64,000 bases of DNA. Source: Delphinapterus leucas (taxonomy: Eukaryota > Chordata > Mammalia > Artiodactyla > Monodontidae). How positions within the stretch are numbered: position 1 is the first letter of the stretch; each line of letters opens with the position of its first letter. Both the position numbers and the translations under genes were made by a program. This document shows, in pieces, positions 45,061 to 58,009 of the stretch. The stretch spans positions 12,148,139 to 12,212,138 of the forward strand of contig NW_022097996.1 in the NCBI RefSeq assembly GCF_002288925.2, written 5' to 3'. The notes below the pieces were generated by a model. That model ran no database searches. It saw only the letters and a list, made by a program, of their open reading frames with translations, and had not been told where the DNA came from.

Positions 45061-46559
45061 GGTCTCGTTCGTATATACTCTCTTTGGCCTGTCCTCCATC
45101 CGACGCTCACATTCGCTGTGTCTCACTCCCGGAAAGGGAATTTGTCCTTAGTTAGCTATTACCTCATTCCAAATACACTGCTGATAAAGGCTTCGGAGAT
45201 TTGGCCATTCTAAATGGGTACACTTTGATAGGAGATTCTGGAAGTTGAAGAACTCCTTATCAGAAATGATTTAATCTCATGGTGGCATTTCCCCATCATA
45301 CCAGACAGTGGAAGAGAAGCTTTTGGTCTGTGAGGACTTCCTGGTGCCTCGGCAGGTAAACCACAAAGATGACGGCTGCTCTGCTTTCACCTTGGCCCAA
45401 CCTTCCAGTTCCAACCCCTTGTTCATTCTGAGACCACACTTCGGCATTCTTTATTAATAGTAAAAAGCTCTCCTGCATCTGGTATGAAAGAAAGATCATT
45501 TTAGGAGGTTTAGGAGTCCTGAATTCTTAGATAACCCCAGGAATATAAATTCCCTTTCCCCCAGTCAATTTAGTTACCCTCCAGCAGCATTAAAAATTTA
45601 ACAGAGCTGGAATCAGAACCACCTTCCTTCCAACTCTCTGTATTTTTTTTCCCTATAATCTCAGTTATAGACCCATTATTCAGGGGCCCTCAAAGGAATG
45701 CATTATCAGAAATGAACTCCACTGGCTTTCACTGTACCCCTGAAGCTAAACACAGCTTAAGTTGAAAAAAGACATAAAGTAGGGGAAGAAAGAAATAGTT
45801 GATTCTTTATAAATTATACCACTCTCCCCATATCTTGAGTTTTGGGACAGGAGACCCTCAGAGTTGGGTGAACCTGGGCAGATTCTCTTTGTTCCTCTAA
45901 CCAGGGGATGCAAGAAGATTCATTCAGGCCAAGAGCTTGAACAAAATGAGAATAAAATGCAGGAAAAGCACAGAAGAGGGTGGCAGGGTTCCCTTAGTCT
46001 AGCTGGCCCCGAAGTTAGCAACACACAGAATTATAGAGGGGAAGAAATGTTAGAAATTCCCTGGTCTGGACCACCACGTAAATATAGACTGAGGGAGTTA
46101 TGGCCCCAAAGAAACTCATGTGAAATAAGACATAGAAAGTTATTGGGTTCAGCTTTGGGGCCACGGCAGAAGAACACTGATAAACTGGGCCTGTGACAAA
46201 GAGAGAATTAGAATCATGCAGGCCCTGAAACTGGGTCATGGATCCATGGTCCAGGTCATGAGTCTGGAGAAGCTTGGAACAGAAGAGTCTGGGGCAGGAG
46301 GAGAGAGGGCAACAAAGCAATCTTCACATGTTTGAAGGATTATCACATGGAATAAGGACATGTATCGAACCCTTGGGTCTTAAAATCGAATCCAATATTT
46401 TGTTTTGCATTTGAGACACCTGAAGCCCAAAGAGTTAAACAACTTTCTTAAGAGCCTGAATACCTGCATCCTTTCCCACCAAACAGAGGCCTCGAGTCAG
46501 AATACCTCTAAGGCCCCGACTCCTTAGCTGGATATGCCACTGTGCTTAATCATTGAGCC
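45061..46559. other. Unclassified unique sequence
   Basis: A possible antisense MIR scrap lies at about 46400-46460 ('catttgagacacctgaagcc'). No gene supported. Confidence 0.4.
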
Positions 46560-46700
46560 TCCATCTATAGTTTTTGAAGGCCAACCATGTACAAAGTTCT
46601 GTGCCAGATGCTAAGGGGGATTCAAACAGCATACTTGGACCTCTGCCTGCAAAAATTCCTAGTCTCATCAGGGGACAGAAGATTGACACCCATGGGGAAA
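46560..46700 (-). mobile_element. L2 fragment, antisense
   Basis: 'ccaaccatgtacaaagttct', 'gtgccagatgctaaggggga' and 'ttcctagtctcatcagggg' match antisense L2. Confidence 0.6.
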
Positions 46701-46829
46701 TGCCCTAGCCAAGCAGGCAACACTAGAGGTCTAAAGAGAGATGGGGTCGTAGGTGTACTTAGGAGTTTAGAGATGAGAAAGATGACTTCATCTGAGTTAC
46801 AAAGTTGTCTATAAACGTTAGGTTGTTAA

Positions 46830-46980
46830 GTTTCTTGCTAGTTCTGTCATCTACATCTTTTCCTCGTATTAGCTGTGGCTTCTTGGAGAGCTGGAACCCT
46901 GCTTATGCTTTTCTCTTATCCACACAGAGTACCCAATAGAAGCCGAGCAAATAATAGTGATTAACATAACTTGAATAAAA
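46830..46980 (+). mobile_element. L2 3' end, sense
   Basis: 'ggagagctggaaccctgctt', 'cagagtacccaatagaagcc' and a terminal 'aacataacttgaataaa' resemble the sense L2 3' end. Confidence 0.5.
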
Positions 46981-49489
46981 AATTTTAAGGAGATGAATTT
47001 TTTATGGAGATGTCCTCTTTTTTAAGCTCATGTGTTCAGACAAGTGTTCTCCAAGGGCGAACGAGAGCCTGTTTGGGGTGTGGCTGGGGGCCACGAGTCT
47101 GGAGCACAGTGGGGCCCCATTCTCCTCCAGGATTTTTTTTCCTCTGGCTGAAAGCTGATAAGGACATTTGTGATCCTTCATGATATCAAGACAGTCATGG
47201 GAATTCTCTGCTATCTTACTCCGCTCTAGTTCCAACAAAGAATGGGGGAGGAAGAGAAGAATGTTCTAGATCAAAATAGGCCTCTTTCATAGTGTTTTGG
47301 TGTTTTGGCTGGGAATTATACTGGGAAGACTGCATTTTTCTGGGACTGTCCAGCTTTCCAGCTCAACCCAGAGGGTCCTGTTTTAATAGGTGGAGGGTTA
47401 TCCCCTAATCTACGAGCCAGGTGTCCAGGACTAATGCAGTCGCCATCTAGTTTTTTGAAGGCAACCAGGTACAAGATGCTGCACTAGCAAAATGGGAAAC
47501 AGGAAGGAACAGAGAGCCAGGAGTTGGGGAAACTCACTTTTAAATAAGATGTTTCCACCAGGTGGCCTCTGGAGTCTAGTTTAACAATTTTATTCCATAG
47601 AAGAAACAAATATTTGGCTATTAGTCCAATTCAGCCCCTACCCAGTTGAGACAAGGTGCTCAAGCTTGAAGAGAAAAGAACCCTGTGAAGGTTCCTCGTG
47701 AAGATCAACTCTAGTTTTCAGACAAGTTTCACGGAGAAAATTCCGTGCTCAAGGAACTTACCCCTCCCCTGAGGTAGGACGCACACAGTGCACCACGTAC
47801 ACATCTACAAAACGTCCTCCAACCCATTTGCGCCAAGTCCACAAAGCAACCTTGACCAATAGAAGAGCACATACAGTAGTCATTAAGTTCTGTGGCCCCA
47901 AAAGGAAGCAACCCCTAGGCTGGAGGTGGTAGGCGGGGCAGGGACAGAGGGGCGGTCCAGCTTTCACAGCCGCTCTGGGCCTCAAAGCCCCAACCTCCTC
48001 ATTTAATTATCGAGGAAAGGAGATATGTGTAGAATCTCCAATTTAGGCTTAGGTCAAGTTAGAGAAGGCTTTCAGTTTCCAGCTACAGAGCGATTTTGCC
48101 ATATATGTATCTCTGCAGGCGCCTGGGCAGGGGGCTTGGGCTTTGACTCTGCTCTGGGTGACCCTAGACAGCAGTTAATCTCCCTGGAGCCTCTCTAAAA
48201 GGGGGGCTAAGCCCCACAGGGATGGTGTGTCAGTTTACTAATGACTGTAAAAGGCTTCGGAAACCCCCAAGTACTGGAGGAATGCTGCTCCCAGCAAAGA
48301 AAAACAGTGTATTTCCAGGACACTGCAGCCTAAAGACTTTCTCTTTGCTGGGTGGAGGAATTTGCAGCTTCTCTCAATCCTGAACCAGACTTAGGTGGAC
48401 CGATTTTCAGACCACTTGAGGATCCAGAAGCTTCTGGGTAACAAAGAGCTCGCCCCTGGAAGGGGAAGAAGAATTCAGATCAGGGGTTTTGGGGAGCATT
48501 GAGAATACAAGAAAGAAAGGAAAGGGAGGAGACAGTTCTAAAATCCTTCTACCATGTCAGAGCTGCTGCCCAAATCCCAGGGCGTTGGAAAGGGAGTTGC
48601 TGTAATTAACGAATATATTGATAAATATATTAATCCAACAGACATTTATGGAGGTTAATATATGTATACATCTTACATAATATTCATTATATATGACATA
48701 TGTTCTATATAATATTTATTTATATATATAATACGTCTACATATTTTTTTTTCTCATATCAAGTACTAGGACACAGTAAATCCCTCAGAAGAATCCTCAA
48801 CATTTCCCATGATCGAAGTGAGTGCACACTGACAGATACACCATGCTAGCCATTCGTAGTGTCAGATTGTATCATGTACATACACCCGAGTGAGGGCCCA
48901 GAGTGACTGCAAAGCAGTGAATCCACAAACAGACACTCTTCCAGGACCTGGTGGTCACCCCCTGGGCCCATGCAGAAGGCTTTTTAGTTATCTGTTTTCC
49001 AGCATGAAAATGTTCTTTGTTACCAGTTTTCAAAGCTGCATAATATGAATGCCTCCAGAAAAATATCCTGCAAATGAACCAAACATAAATTATACAACAT
49101 CTTAAAAATGTTCAAGAAATTGAATGCTTGACAACATAATAGGATTTATGCCCAGTCCGTCCATTTCCAGATTCCCTGGAAACACCCCCTTTCCTTGGAG
49201 GCCTCATTTACTCCACAAATTGAGGACTGACATGGAGCAATATTATACTGAGGGTGACTGAATTGTACATTCTTCACAAAAAAGGCGCCTGATTTTTGGC
49301 TACCATCTAACCACACTTCCATCCTCTAAGACACACACCAAAGTCAGCTGGGAAAAGGTTATATTAGAATACAGGTTGCTGGAGGTGGCTTTTACATGTT
49401 TAGTTTTCAGACTGGCAACTATGCTTGAGACTCATTCTGTGTCCCCTGGTGGGGTTCATTGTTCCTCCTGAGTTTCCATCCTGGGCCCA
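46981..49489. other. Unique non-coding sequence
   Basis: About 2.5 kb. 47985-48120 and 49010-49160 are smooth, AT-balanced and possibly conserved. 48600-48750 is AT-rich low complexity. No gene supported. Confidence 0.4.
48600..48750. repeat. AT-rich low-complexity tract
   Basis: Dominated by TATATA/AATATT, with short imperfect repeats. Confidence 0.8.
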
Positions 49490-49650
49490 CCTCTGTCCTG
49501 CGTCCCGACACATCATCTCACAATTTTCTCTCCAGCGTCCATCTCTTCCACTGGATCACGAGTTCCCTGAGGGCAGGAACATGCTTTTCTCTTTCCAGCC
49601 TCCAGCACAGTACTTAGCAAATAATCAATAAATATTTGTTGAATGAACAA
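49490..49650 (+). mobile_element. L2 3' end, sense
   Basis: 'cacgagttccctgagggcag', 'cctccagcacagtacttagc' and 'caataaatatttgttgaatg' are a clear L2 3' end with polyadenylation-type AATAAA. Confidence 0.85.
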
Positions 49651-50875
49651 GTCATCCATAATTTAGCCATGGTGTGGCCTAAAATGGACTAAAACCCCAG
49701 GCCATCTTATGATTGGACATGGTTCACTTTGGAGACTCTCACAACATTTTAACAAGTTTATTGCAGTGCTGCAAAAAATAGTTTGGTGACAGTGGGGAGT
49801 TTAGTAAAGAAGGGGAGGAAGAGAGCAGGGCCAGTAGGCGATGCGGACATGGGTCTGGCCCTTCTGACAACAGCCAGTTGTCCAGGTCTGTAGCTGGATC
49901 CTTCTGGTCAACCTGGGTGTCTGTAATGCTTCTGCATGGCATAAAGCGGAGACTAAGGGGTCATATGGTGGAGGAGTCATGGTTTCTGAGGCCCCTTCCT
50001 TTCCCAGGTTCCTTTGCTTCTTCTGTAGTGCTCTTGTCCCACCCCCGCCACCCAAAAAATGTCAGATGGGAAAGGTGAACATCAAGTATGGGGAGCAGCA
50101 GTGACATCGAGGACACCAGTTGTCATCCAGCTCAGTAGCAGTGGAAGCATGGGGGTGGGGAGGCCCCAGGACCAGAAAGGAGTGGCCTCTACCCCTACTA
50201 TTACTGCCACCTCACTCTTCACACCCTTGAGGTTTGGTGTCACACCCTATCAACTCACCAATTAAATAATGCTTGGAAAAAATATTTTAGAACTAGAGTG
50301 CTGTACAAAGTATCATTATAATTGTTATTAAATCTTGCCAGAGTGAAATCTTTCCTTTAGGATGCAGTTGCTTGACACATGGGAAAAATAATCCCCACTG
50401 TCAGCCTTGCAAATAGTTGGCAAACATTTACTAGTCTACCGTGTGCAGGAGAAGGGGGAGGCGACGGTGGTCGGGGGTCTCTCTCTACGTGCACGTGTTC
50501 CACATGCCTTCCCTCAAGAGGCACATGGAAAAACGCAATGAATGAAATCATTCTTGCACTCACCTGGTTTAAATCATCACTTGCCTGGTCGAGGGGGCGG
50601 GGGCCTATTTTAGTGTCTTTGAGAAATCAAGGTTTTCATTTCAGAGGGCTCACTAAATGATGACTTCTGCAAGCCTCAGTTTTCTTTTTTGGAAAACGAA
50701 AGAATGGAGGGAAATGACCGTAGAGTTTCCTTTCCACCCCTGGTAATTGATGAGTCTCCACAGCTGATAATACTCACGCGTATCTGCGTGGGTGCTGCAG
50801 GAATAAGGAGACTCAGAGAGAAATGCTCAGAGATCTTGGAAAGAAGAGTGCCCAGGAGACAAGGGAGCAGCTCGG
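49651..50875. other. Unclassified sequence
   Basis: A possible sense MIR scrap lies near 50660-50700 ('gcaagcctcagttttctttt'). Otherwise unique; no gene supported. Confidence 0.4.
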
Positions 50876-51010
50876 GGATGGCACCTGGAGTCCCAGCCCT
50901 GACTCTTCCACTTGCTGACTGCCTAGACTTAACGCAAGTCACGTAAAATGTACAGTTGGTAGGTCCCACCTCAGAAGGTTGCTGTGAGGCTCGATAGAGG
51001 TATATGAAAA
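50876..51010 (+). mobile_element. MIR SINE fragment, sense
   Basis: 'cttccacttgctgactgcct', 'tgtacagttggtaggtccc' and 'ggttgctgtgaggctcgata' follow MIR sense order with an internal loss. Confidence 0.65.
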
Positions 51011-51199
51011 ACTAGTTCACAAAATACTCTTCAGACATGTCATTGCTAACCCTGGCTCTGCCACCAGCTTCAGAGGAATGTAGGGGCTGCCCCAAGTTCC
51101 CCCCCCAAGGTCTTCTCCAGTTCTAATAGTCTATTCTTCTGTGACTATATTTCCAAGTATTTTGTGAAGCACCTTATTGACCAGCTGTGCATCTGAAAT

Positions 51200-51560
51200 C
51201 ATCAAAGATACATATATTTTGATTCAAAGGGGCTTAGGTGTCATCTAGTCCAAACCTGCTAAGTCACACAGCAGTTCTGTTTACAGCATCCTTGACAATG
51301 GGTCAGTTATCATGATGGGGAAATCTTGCCCAACCTGGGAGCCGATTTTGATTTTGAGCTGTGTTAAACTTTATCAAGTTTTTCTCATATTGAGCCAGAT
51401 CTGCTCCTTGGTAAATCCTACCCACTAGTCCTGCTTTCCATCTTCTGGAACCCTAATTGATCTGAAGTTATTCATACTAATTCTATCTCAAACTCTTCTC
51501 TTGTCTAGCTTAATAGTCTTCTCTCTGCTTCACAGATAAAGGACAAAGTGACTTGTCCCT
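51200..51560. mobile_element. Ancient mammal-wide repeat-like sequence, family uncertain
   Basis: 'gcttaggtgtcatctagtcc' and 'gagccagatctgctccttgg' recall a widespread old mammalian repeat. The right end has a MIR-like antisense block ('cacagataaaggacaaagtg'). I cannot name the family. Confidence 0.35.
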
Positions 51561-52369
51561 GGTCACATCCCTGGGACATGTCAGAGGATGATGAGAACTT
51601 GTTGCCGGGGGTGTTCATCACTGCTGCTTACCCTCCCTGAGCCACAGAGAAATGGTCTTGCAACTGATGTAGGGAAGCCCCTGTGTCATTTTCCCAACAA
51701 ACCACAATCCATTCCTTTGTTTTGGATTCCTTGGTTTAGCTACATGTTTTCATTACATTAATTGCAAAAGATTTTTCTGGTCAACCAAGACAAACTCACT
51801 AACACACACACACAGGGAATCAACATATAACCAAAGTGATGCATCAGGAAACTGGGGAAAGCTGTCCCACGTTAATGTTTTTACATTAAACTTGAAAGAC
51901 TATTAGGAAAATAGATAACACACAGACACAGAAGAAAGATCTCTTAGTTTTAAAGCACTGCTCTCAACTTGAGTGGGTCCAGTGACATAAAATAAAGGAA
52001 CTAGGGGAAAAAGATCACAGAACTGAAAACTGAGGAGTATTTGAGCTTTGTTTTGTTGGAATATGGACTATCACCCTTGGTCCCTCATTTTTTTATTTTT
52101 AGATATTTGTCTTAGGAGTGAACTCACCACGACAGGATGCACAGTAGTTATGTTTTGTGTGGAGCAGCAGAAAAAAGACTGAGAATAAAGGTGGGAGCAT
52201 CGTTCCAGTCCCTAAACTGCCATGGAGGGGTTGTCTGGTCCCTAAGAAGCTCAGCAGAAATGGAGTAGTCGTGACTTATTGATATCAACAGTCAGCTTTT
52301 CTCTTAGAGGTTTCGAGGTACCCTCAAAGGAGCCATGGAGATCACTGGGGACTCACTGCCTTCTTGCAA
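51561..52369. other. Unclassified unique sequence
   Basis: Contains a short CA run near 51803-51814. No gene supported. Confidence 0.4.
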
Positions 52370-52505
52370 TACCAACTGGATTTTGCAGATAAGGAAACTG
52401 AGGCCCAGGCAATTGTCGTGACTCAGGTAATATCACGCAGAGAAGTATGTAGAGCCAAGACTGGAGGTCTGGCCCTTGATTCTGAGCTCAGTGCTCTCCC
52501 CGGTG
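52370..52505 (-). mobile_element. MIR SINE, antisense
   Basis: 'tgcagataaggaaactgagg', 'cccaggcaattgtcgtgact' and 'gattctgagctcagtgctct' are antisense MIR. Confidence 0.8.
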
Positions 52506-53439
52506 CATCACTGAGCAGAGTAGATGACTTAATTCTTACTGTCCAGAAGATGGACACCCTGAAAACAATTGCCCCTTCCATCTTTCGGAAAGCAGGAAGA
52601 GTTATGCCTTTCATTCAGCCACAAAGACAGTCTTATCGTTAGTTCCTTTATCAGAGCTCTAAGTCACAATTGCTTTGGATGAATTTCTCATATTTAGAGT
52701 TAGTATCTTACAAGGTTACTATATTTATCTTTCTATGTTTGCTGGAAATGAAGGAAAAATGTTAACAGCTGTACAACTAGAGGAAAAAAGGAAAGAAAGA
52801 AAAAGGAGAGAGAGAGGAAGGAAGGAAGGAAAAGAACAAACTAGGCTTTTTTTTTTCAAAGTAAGGGAGGAAACATTAACACAAAGGAACACTCTTACTA
52901 AGAGTAGGTGGAGAAAGGCATCTGAAAAATAATACCTCAAGATGCATTGAAACATTTTAGGGAATTAGGGAATTCTGATCTCCTGAAAAAAAAAAAGAAA
53001 ATTAATATTAAAGACAAGCTGTGAGTTTCCATCTGGCCTTGCCGCTTTCGACTAACGCTTCCATGACGGAATTCATCTGTCCATCAACTGTCAAAAATTC
53101 TCCTGTCAGTAAATCCCACGATACCCGAGCAAGCCCACCCCGCTCAAAATATTCCATGCCACAAACTATTCCGAATTCTGAATTCTTTTTTTCAGATCTC
53201 TGTTCCATAAGACATAAAAGTTGTCGCTTCCTGGCACCCCTTTTTTCTCTCCCTTTCCCCCAAGTCTCTCTCACGCTCAACCTCTAGTGGGGGGGGGGAA
53301 TGAAGGAACTTGTGTGGAAAATTTAGGGAGCCCTCAGTCATTTGGAGATTGCGTTCCCACCCAGATCCTTCTGAGCTTTTGCACTAGAGTCTGACAACAG
53401 ACAGCCCACATCTGTTTTAAAACACTGAGTGGTTGTGAA
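52506..53439. other. Unclassified unique sequence
   Basis: Contains a purine-rich tract at about 52787-52832 (AAAG/GGAA/GA units) and a G run at 53288-53297. No gene supported. Confidence 0.4.
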
Positions 53440-54180
53440 GTGTGAACTCCCCACTGTTTAATGTAACTACATGACTATTTAATGTACACTGTGGTAGAGC
53501 AGCTCAGAATGCCAAACTGTTGTGACATGCCTGAAGGACATATATAAACATAATATACTGTAGGTTATTGTGACAAAAAACATCTATGCCACAAACAGGG
53601 GGATCTGTTTGTCCACCAGGACCACTGCATGAGAAAGGAAAAATGTTCGTGACATTCTTTCCCCTACCCCATCCCCACGTCAACTGTGAAATCGATACGG
53701 GGCTAATGAATCGATAAATCCAGAATGGGCATAACGTGCCCGATTTAAATAGTTTCAGAATTTCAAAACCACTTATCTTTTAAATGAATCTGAATCTATA
53801 ATGCAGAAGGAATGCGGAGAGAGAGGACCGAGAGGAACTGCTGAAGATTTTGGCCTCTTCCTAGAGACTTTGTGAACTTTTATGGGTGTTAGGGCACATT
53901 GGGTAACATTTTGGTGGTACTTTTGGTGGATTTGGGGGCCATCATTCTCTGCACATGTCATAGATGGAAAAACCATCTACAGCTGCTGCTAGCGTTAATA
54001 AACGAAATGAGAGGGAAGACATTATGGCTTTGCAAATATATTTCATTCTTAATATGTTTCTCCCAAAGGTGAATTCTTGTACCTTCCGACATCTCATTAA
54101 TCAATTGATCAGAATCTGTTATTTTACATCTCATTGCTACAATTCTAATTAACCTTTGCTAGTTAAATACTCACCCAAAA
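53440..54180. other. Candidate conserved non-coding element
   Basis: Repeat-free and AT-rich. Includes two nearby ATCGAT sites (about 53691-53715), a small hairpin 'tagatgg'/'ccatcta' (53961-53979), 'gctagcgttaataaacgaaa' and 'catctcattaatcaattgat'. Dense homeodomain-type motifs. Unproven. Confidence 0.35.
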
Positions 54181-54659
54181 TCAACTCCAATTGTTAACCC
54201 CCTTTCCCTTTAATCCAGGCATTTCAATAAAAGCTTTTCTCTTTCTCAGTCTTTAACTAGGACTTAAATGGAAAAGATCTAGACTGTGTAGTATCTATTG
54301 CTCTTTAGGGGATTTTGCAAACCTAGAATAAAATCTTTAGGTCTGAAAAACATATGAAGATTATGCTCTGAGTAGGCTTCCAGAGGGTGGACTCGGCTAT
54401 TCTTGTGTGTACTTTTAGGAAAGTATTATTCCCTTTTTAATTCAAAGTTGCTGTTTCTCAGAAAATAACTATTTCCATAGAAAACAAAACAAAGCAGCCC
54501 GAAACAACAACCAAAAATATCCCTTTGTAAATGATACCGAGAAAGAGAAAGGGAGATTTGTTTTGAAAATAAATTTCAAACTGCTATTATTGTTGGTATT
54601 TAAGTTATGCTACTTTAATACAGACCAAGATTCTTCATCTATTATTTCTAGATTGAAAA
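54181..54659. other. Unclassified unique sequence
   Basis: Repeat-poor, AT-rich DNA without recognisable features. Confidence 0.35.
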
Positions 54660-55430
54660 CACCCAGGCCAAGGTCCCGTAATTAGGAAAACTTGCTCCTG
54701 CCTCCGACTAGTGCGTTTCGGGCTTCCCGTTACTGTATCCCGTGGTCCGCATGATTTTTCCTGATAACTTAGCAGTCACCGAGGGAATAAATCTGAGAAG
54801 GCCTTTGAAACAAAATTGTGAACCCTTTCCTGTTTGCCTTAGACCTGCAGCCTCAGTCCAGGCTGCAGATGGACTGTCCCAGGCACGGAGGACTTCTCTT
54901 ATATTGAGGACTTTAAAGGGACGGTGTAGGGAAAGCAGCTCGAGAGAGGGGCCGAGGACGGAGAAATCCAGCAACACAGCAGCGAGGGGAAAAACCACTT
55001 TTGTAGAGCTGACAAATGGGGAGTGTGGGGATAAGGTCTTCCGAAGCCACTCGTCCCTTAACAATTCGGTGAATTAGTTGGTTTTTCCTTGGACACGCTC
55101 CCCTGTCGTCTTCTTCCCCACTCATCTGCCGCCTTTCATCACAGTGAAGAGCCCCATTACCGAGGAACACCTCACATTAGCTCCTAATGCGGGTAAGTTT
55201 CTGGTTACACGGCTGCAGATGCCGTGTAATGTCACCACCCTTCCACAGCCAGCGGACTTTTGACGGGCTTTTGTTTTAATTTCCTTTATCCCGCTGGTTG
55301 CAACTTTGGAGACAGACGCAACCCTCGCCACGCAAACAGGGTTAGTGCCTCTTTAAGGAATATTTAAATTGCATTTCCTACTGTCAGTTAAGTCTCATCA
55401 ATCATGTTTTTAATTAAAAAGAAGGACATC
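54660..55430. other. Candidate conserved non-coding block with higher CpG
   Basis: 54690-55070 has more CpG than neighbours. 55260-55430 includes 'cgctggttgcaactttggag', 'gcctctttaaggaatattta' and 'catgtttttaattaaaaaga'. Repeat-free. Open frames up to 118 codons lie on both strands over the same bases without domains. Confidence 0.35.
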
Positions 55431-56966
55431 TACATCCCACTTTCGACTCAAAGTGCATAATGAAATCCTGGACTGGGGTAGCGCTGGAGAGTTTCCGCGT
55501 TGCTCAATGCATTCGGTGGAGAGGCAGGCAGGGGAGGTCAGGAACACTGGTGCATATGCAAGTGGCAAACAAATAACACTCCTGATAGGGCCGGGTGACA
55601 TGTGTCAACCCTTGTCATCGAGAAACAAGAAAGGCAATGTGCCCAGACAAAGGGTAGGGTGGAATCTCTACACGCTGGCAGAACCTGACCCACGCGTGAG
55701 GCTTTGTGTAGCAGATGCCTCTCTCATTGTTCTGTGCCTCCCTCCCCAGTACCCCTGACAACAGCCATTGCCGCTGGCATTCCACCCTGACATCTGTTCA
55801 GCTTTATTGATGCGGCCCTGGAGGAATTCCCAGTGTAAACAGGGAATTCTCTAAGGGAACCCCATGTTGTAAAGGGATGAGCTGCATAATGCAAAGATTT
55901 AACCACTATTTAAAGGTGTGACACTTGATTGAAAGTGACTTGATTTTTTACCCCCTTTCCAATCCTACCTCCCTCTCCACCCTTAACTGTATTTGGCACA
56001 CACGGACTGCAGCAACGCCCCCCTCCCCCACCCCATCGCTTTGTTGTCCTGATGCTGCAGAACCCATTAGAAAGGATGAAGGATGTGGGGGGGTGGGGTG
56101 GCGCTGGGTACCATCATCCAAAAAAGCCACTTAAAAAAAATTCTGGGTTACAGTCAATTGAGTCTAGTTGTCGCGTTGGGAGCCTGCCCACTGCCCACCC
56201 ACACTCCTGGCGAGAAGCAGCTTGAGAGTTGCTTGGTCCTGTGACTGAAACTAATGGGGTGGGCTTTGTGCTCCTTGCTAGAAGCAACTGTGGCCGTTTA
56301 CAGTCCCTGGGCGGAGCCTAGTCAGCCCAGTCCTGGCAGTGCTGGAACTGAGGGGATTTGCCTTTGGAATTTTATGTTTTTGGCAATGGTGCCATAGGAT
56401 GTTAATACACGGTTTTTTAAAAGCAGACCTGTTAAGAAACACAATGCATCCATCTTCGCCCCAGCAGATGTACACGCAGTCTAAGGCCAGCTCTGCAATG
56501 CTGCAGCCTGGCTCAACTTCCTGGCTGATATTCAAGAACAGGGGGTGTCTTGAGAGCTCAAGTACTAACATTTTGTGGCTGAGGTTAAATATGCAGAGAT
56601 CCGTCAATGGGGCCTAGGCAGCATGGCTGCGTCTGGTTAGGAGTGAACTTTACTTGTGATAATGCACGGACGGAGTGTGTTCCGTGAGGCCGTGGGTTGG
56701 ATCTGGATTTTTCTGAGTCCACACGGCAACCCCCCCACTCCTCTCCAGTCGACTGGTGGATAGACAAACCCTGAAAATTGCAATGACCCCCTCCTGCACG
56801 GCTTCAAAACAAACGAGGGTCTGTGTTATCATAGTAAGGGCAAAAGAAAACGACAAAATTACCAGAGTGTGAGGTCCAAAGTCAGAAAAGGAAATCCATT
56901 TCTGTAAGGGCCTAAAGTGGTTGCTGACCTGTGTTTTCAGAGAAGAGATATCAAAAAGAGGGTCAC
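55431..56966. other. Repeat-poor unique sequence
   Basis: No mobile element recognised. Contains the inverted repeat 'gaattccc'/'gggaattc' (55824-55849). No gene supported. Confidence 0.4.
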
Positions 56967-56971
56967 TGTGT

Positions 56972-57004
<33 letters not shown>
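56967..57004. repeat. (TG)n microsatellite
   Basis: TG repeat with one TC interruption. Confidence 0.95.
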
Positions 57005-57007
<3 letters not shown>

Positions 57008-57199
57008 TTAACCGTAATCAGTAGGCTGGCTCTTTACCTAGAGTTTTAGGACTTGCTTTCAGCTGGTCCTTTTCCTTCCCTAGATCATATGTGGCTTTCT
57101 AGTCAAGGAACCAACTTGCTATTTGGGAATATGTTTGTGCCCGCTGCTGTAGATTGAATTTTTGTTTAAAACTACAATAGGAACCCTCTAGAGATTTTT

Positions 57200-57790
57200 T
57201 TAATGCTAAAAATAATTTGTGTATTTTCTTCTGACTGAAACAATGCATGCTAACTTGAGAAAATTTAGAAAATATGGACCAGCAAAAGAGAATTAAATGA
57301 AAACTACCCATTAATTAGCCCACCACTCAGGAAGAACCATTAATCTCCTTGGTTACCCCTCTTCCAGTCTTGTCTCTGTTTGTATAGTTAAAAAAGAGTG
57401 AATATCCTGTTTTTTCTTTTGTAGTCTGTTTTTTTTTTCACTTATTAGACTATCTTCCCATATCATTAAATATTCTACAACAGACTTCACATAATTATGT
57501 AGTATTCTTTTGTATATCATAGTCAATTATTCATTTCAGGACAAACGTGGTTTCTGCACTTATATTTATTACAAACAATGCTGCAAGGAACAACTTTTGT
57601 AGGTAAAGCTTTAGGTGTATCCGTGACTCTTTCTCTGGGACAAACCCTTAAAAAAGAATTGCTGGGTCAAAGGCTGTATGCATTTTTAAGATTTTTGATC
57701 CATATTGCCATATAGCTAGAAAGATTGGACCAACTTGTACTCCCACCAATAGTGGATCAGAGCACCCCAAAATGCAAGTCTTCTGGGCAT
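57200..57790 (-). mobile_element. Old LINE-1/HAL1-like 3' remnant, antisense
   Basis: 'tacaaacaatgctgcaagga', 'aagaattgctgggtcaaagg', 'ccatattgccatatagctag' and 'acttgtactcccaccaatag' are the antisense order of an old L1-type 3' region. Confidence 0.78.
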
Positions 57791-58009
57791 ATTCGTGTGT
57801 GTCCGCAAAATGTAGAACTATGTGTGGTGAAGTTACAGTCCCTTTTCCATAGATTCATGGCAGCATTTCTAATTAATATGTCCATTCCCGAATCTCCTCC
57901 CATCTGGCTGAAAAATAATAAGTACAAACAGCTAAGTGTTGATAGAAGGTCAGAATCTGGCAAAGTCCAACTTTCCTTCCTGTCCACTTTAAAGTGAAAA
58001 ATAAGTTAA
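57791..58009. other. Unclassified sequence
   Basis: Nothing recognised. Confidence 0.3.

Noticed and set aside
54690..55070. CpG-island promoter
   Set aside because: CpG is only mildly raised, with no GC-box cluster or adjacent exon evidence.
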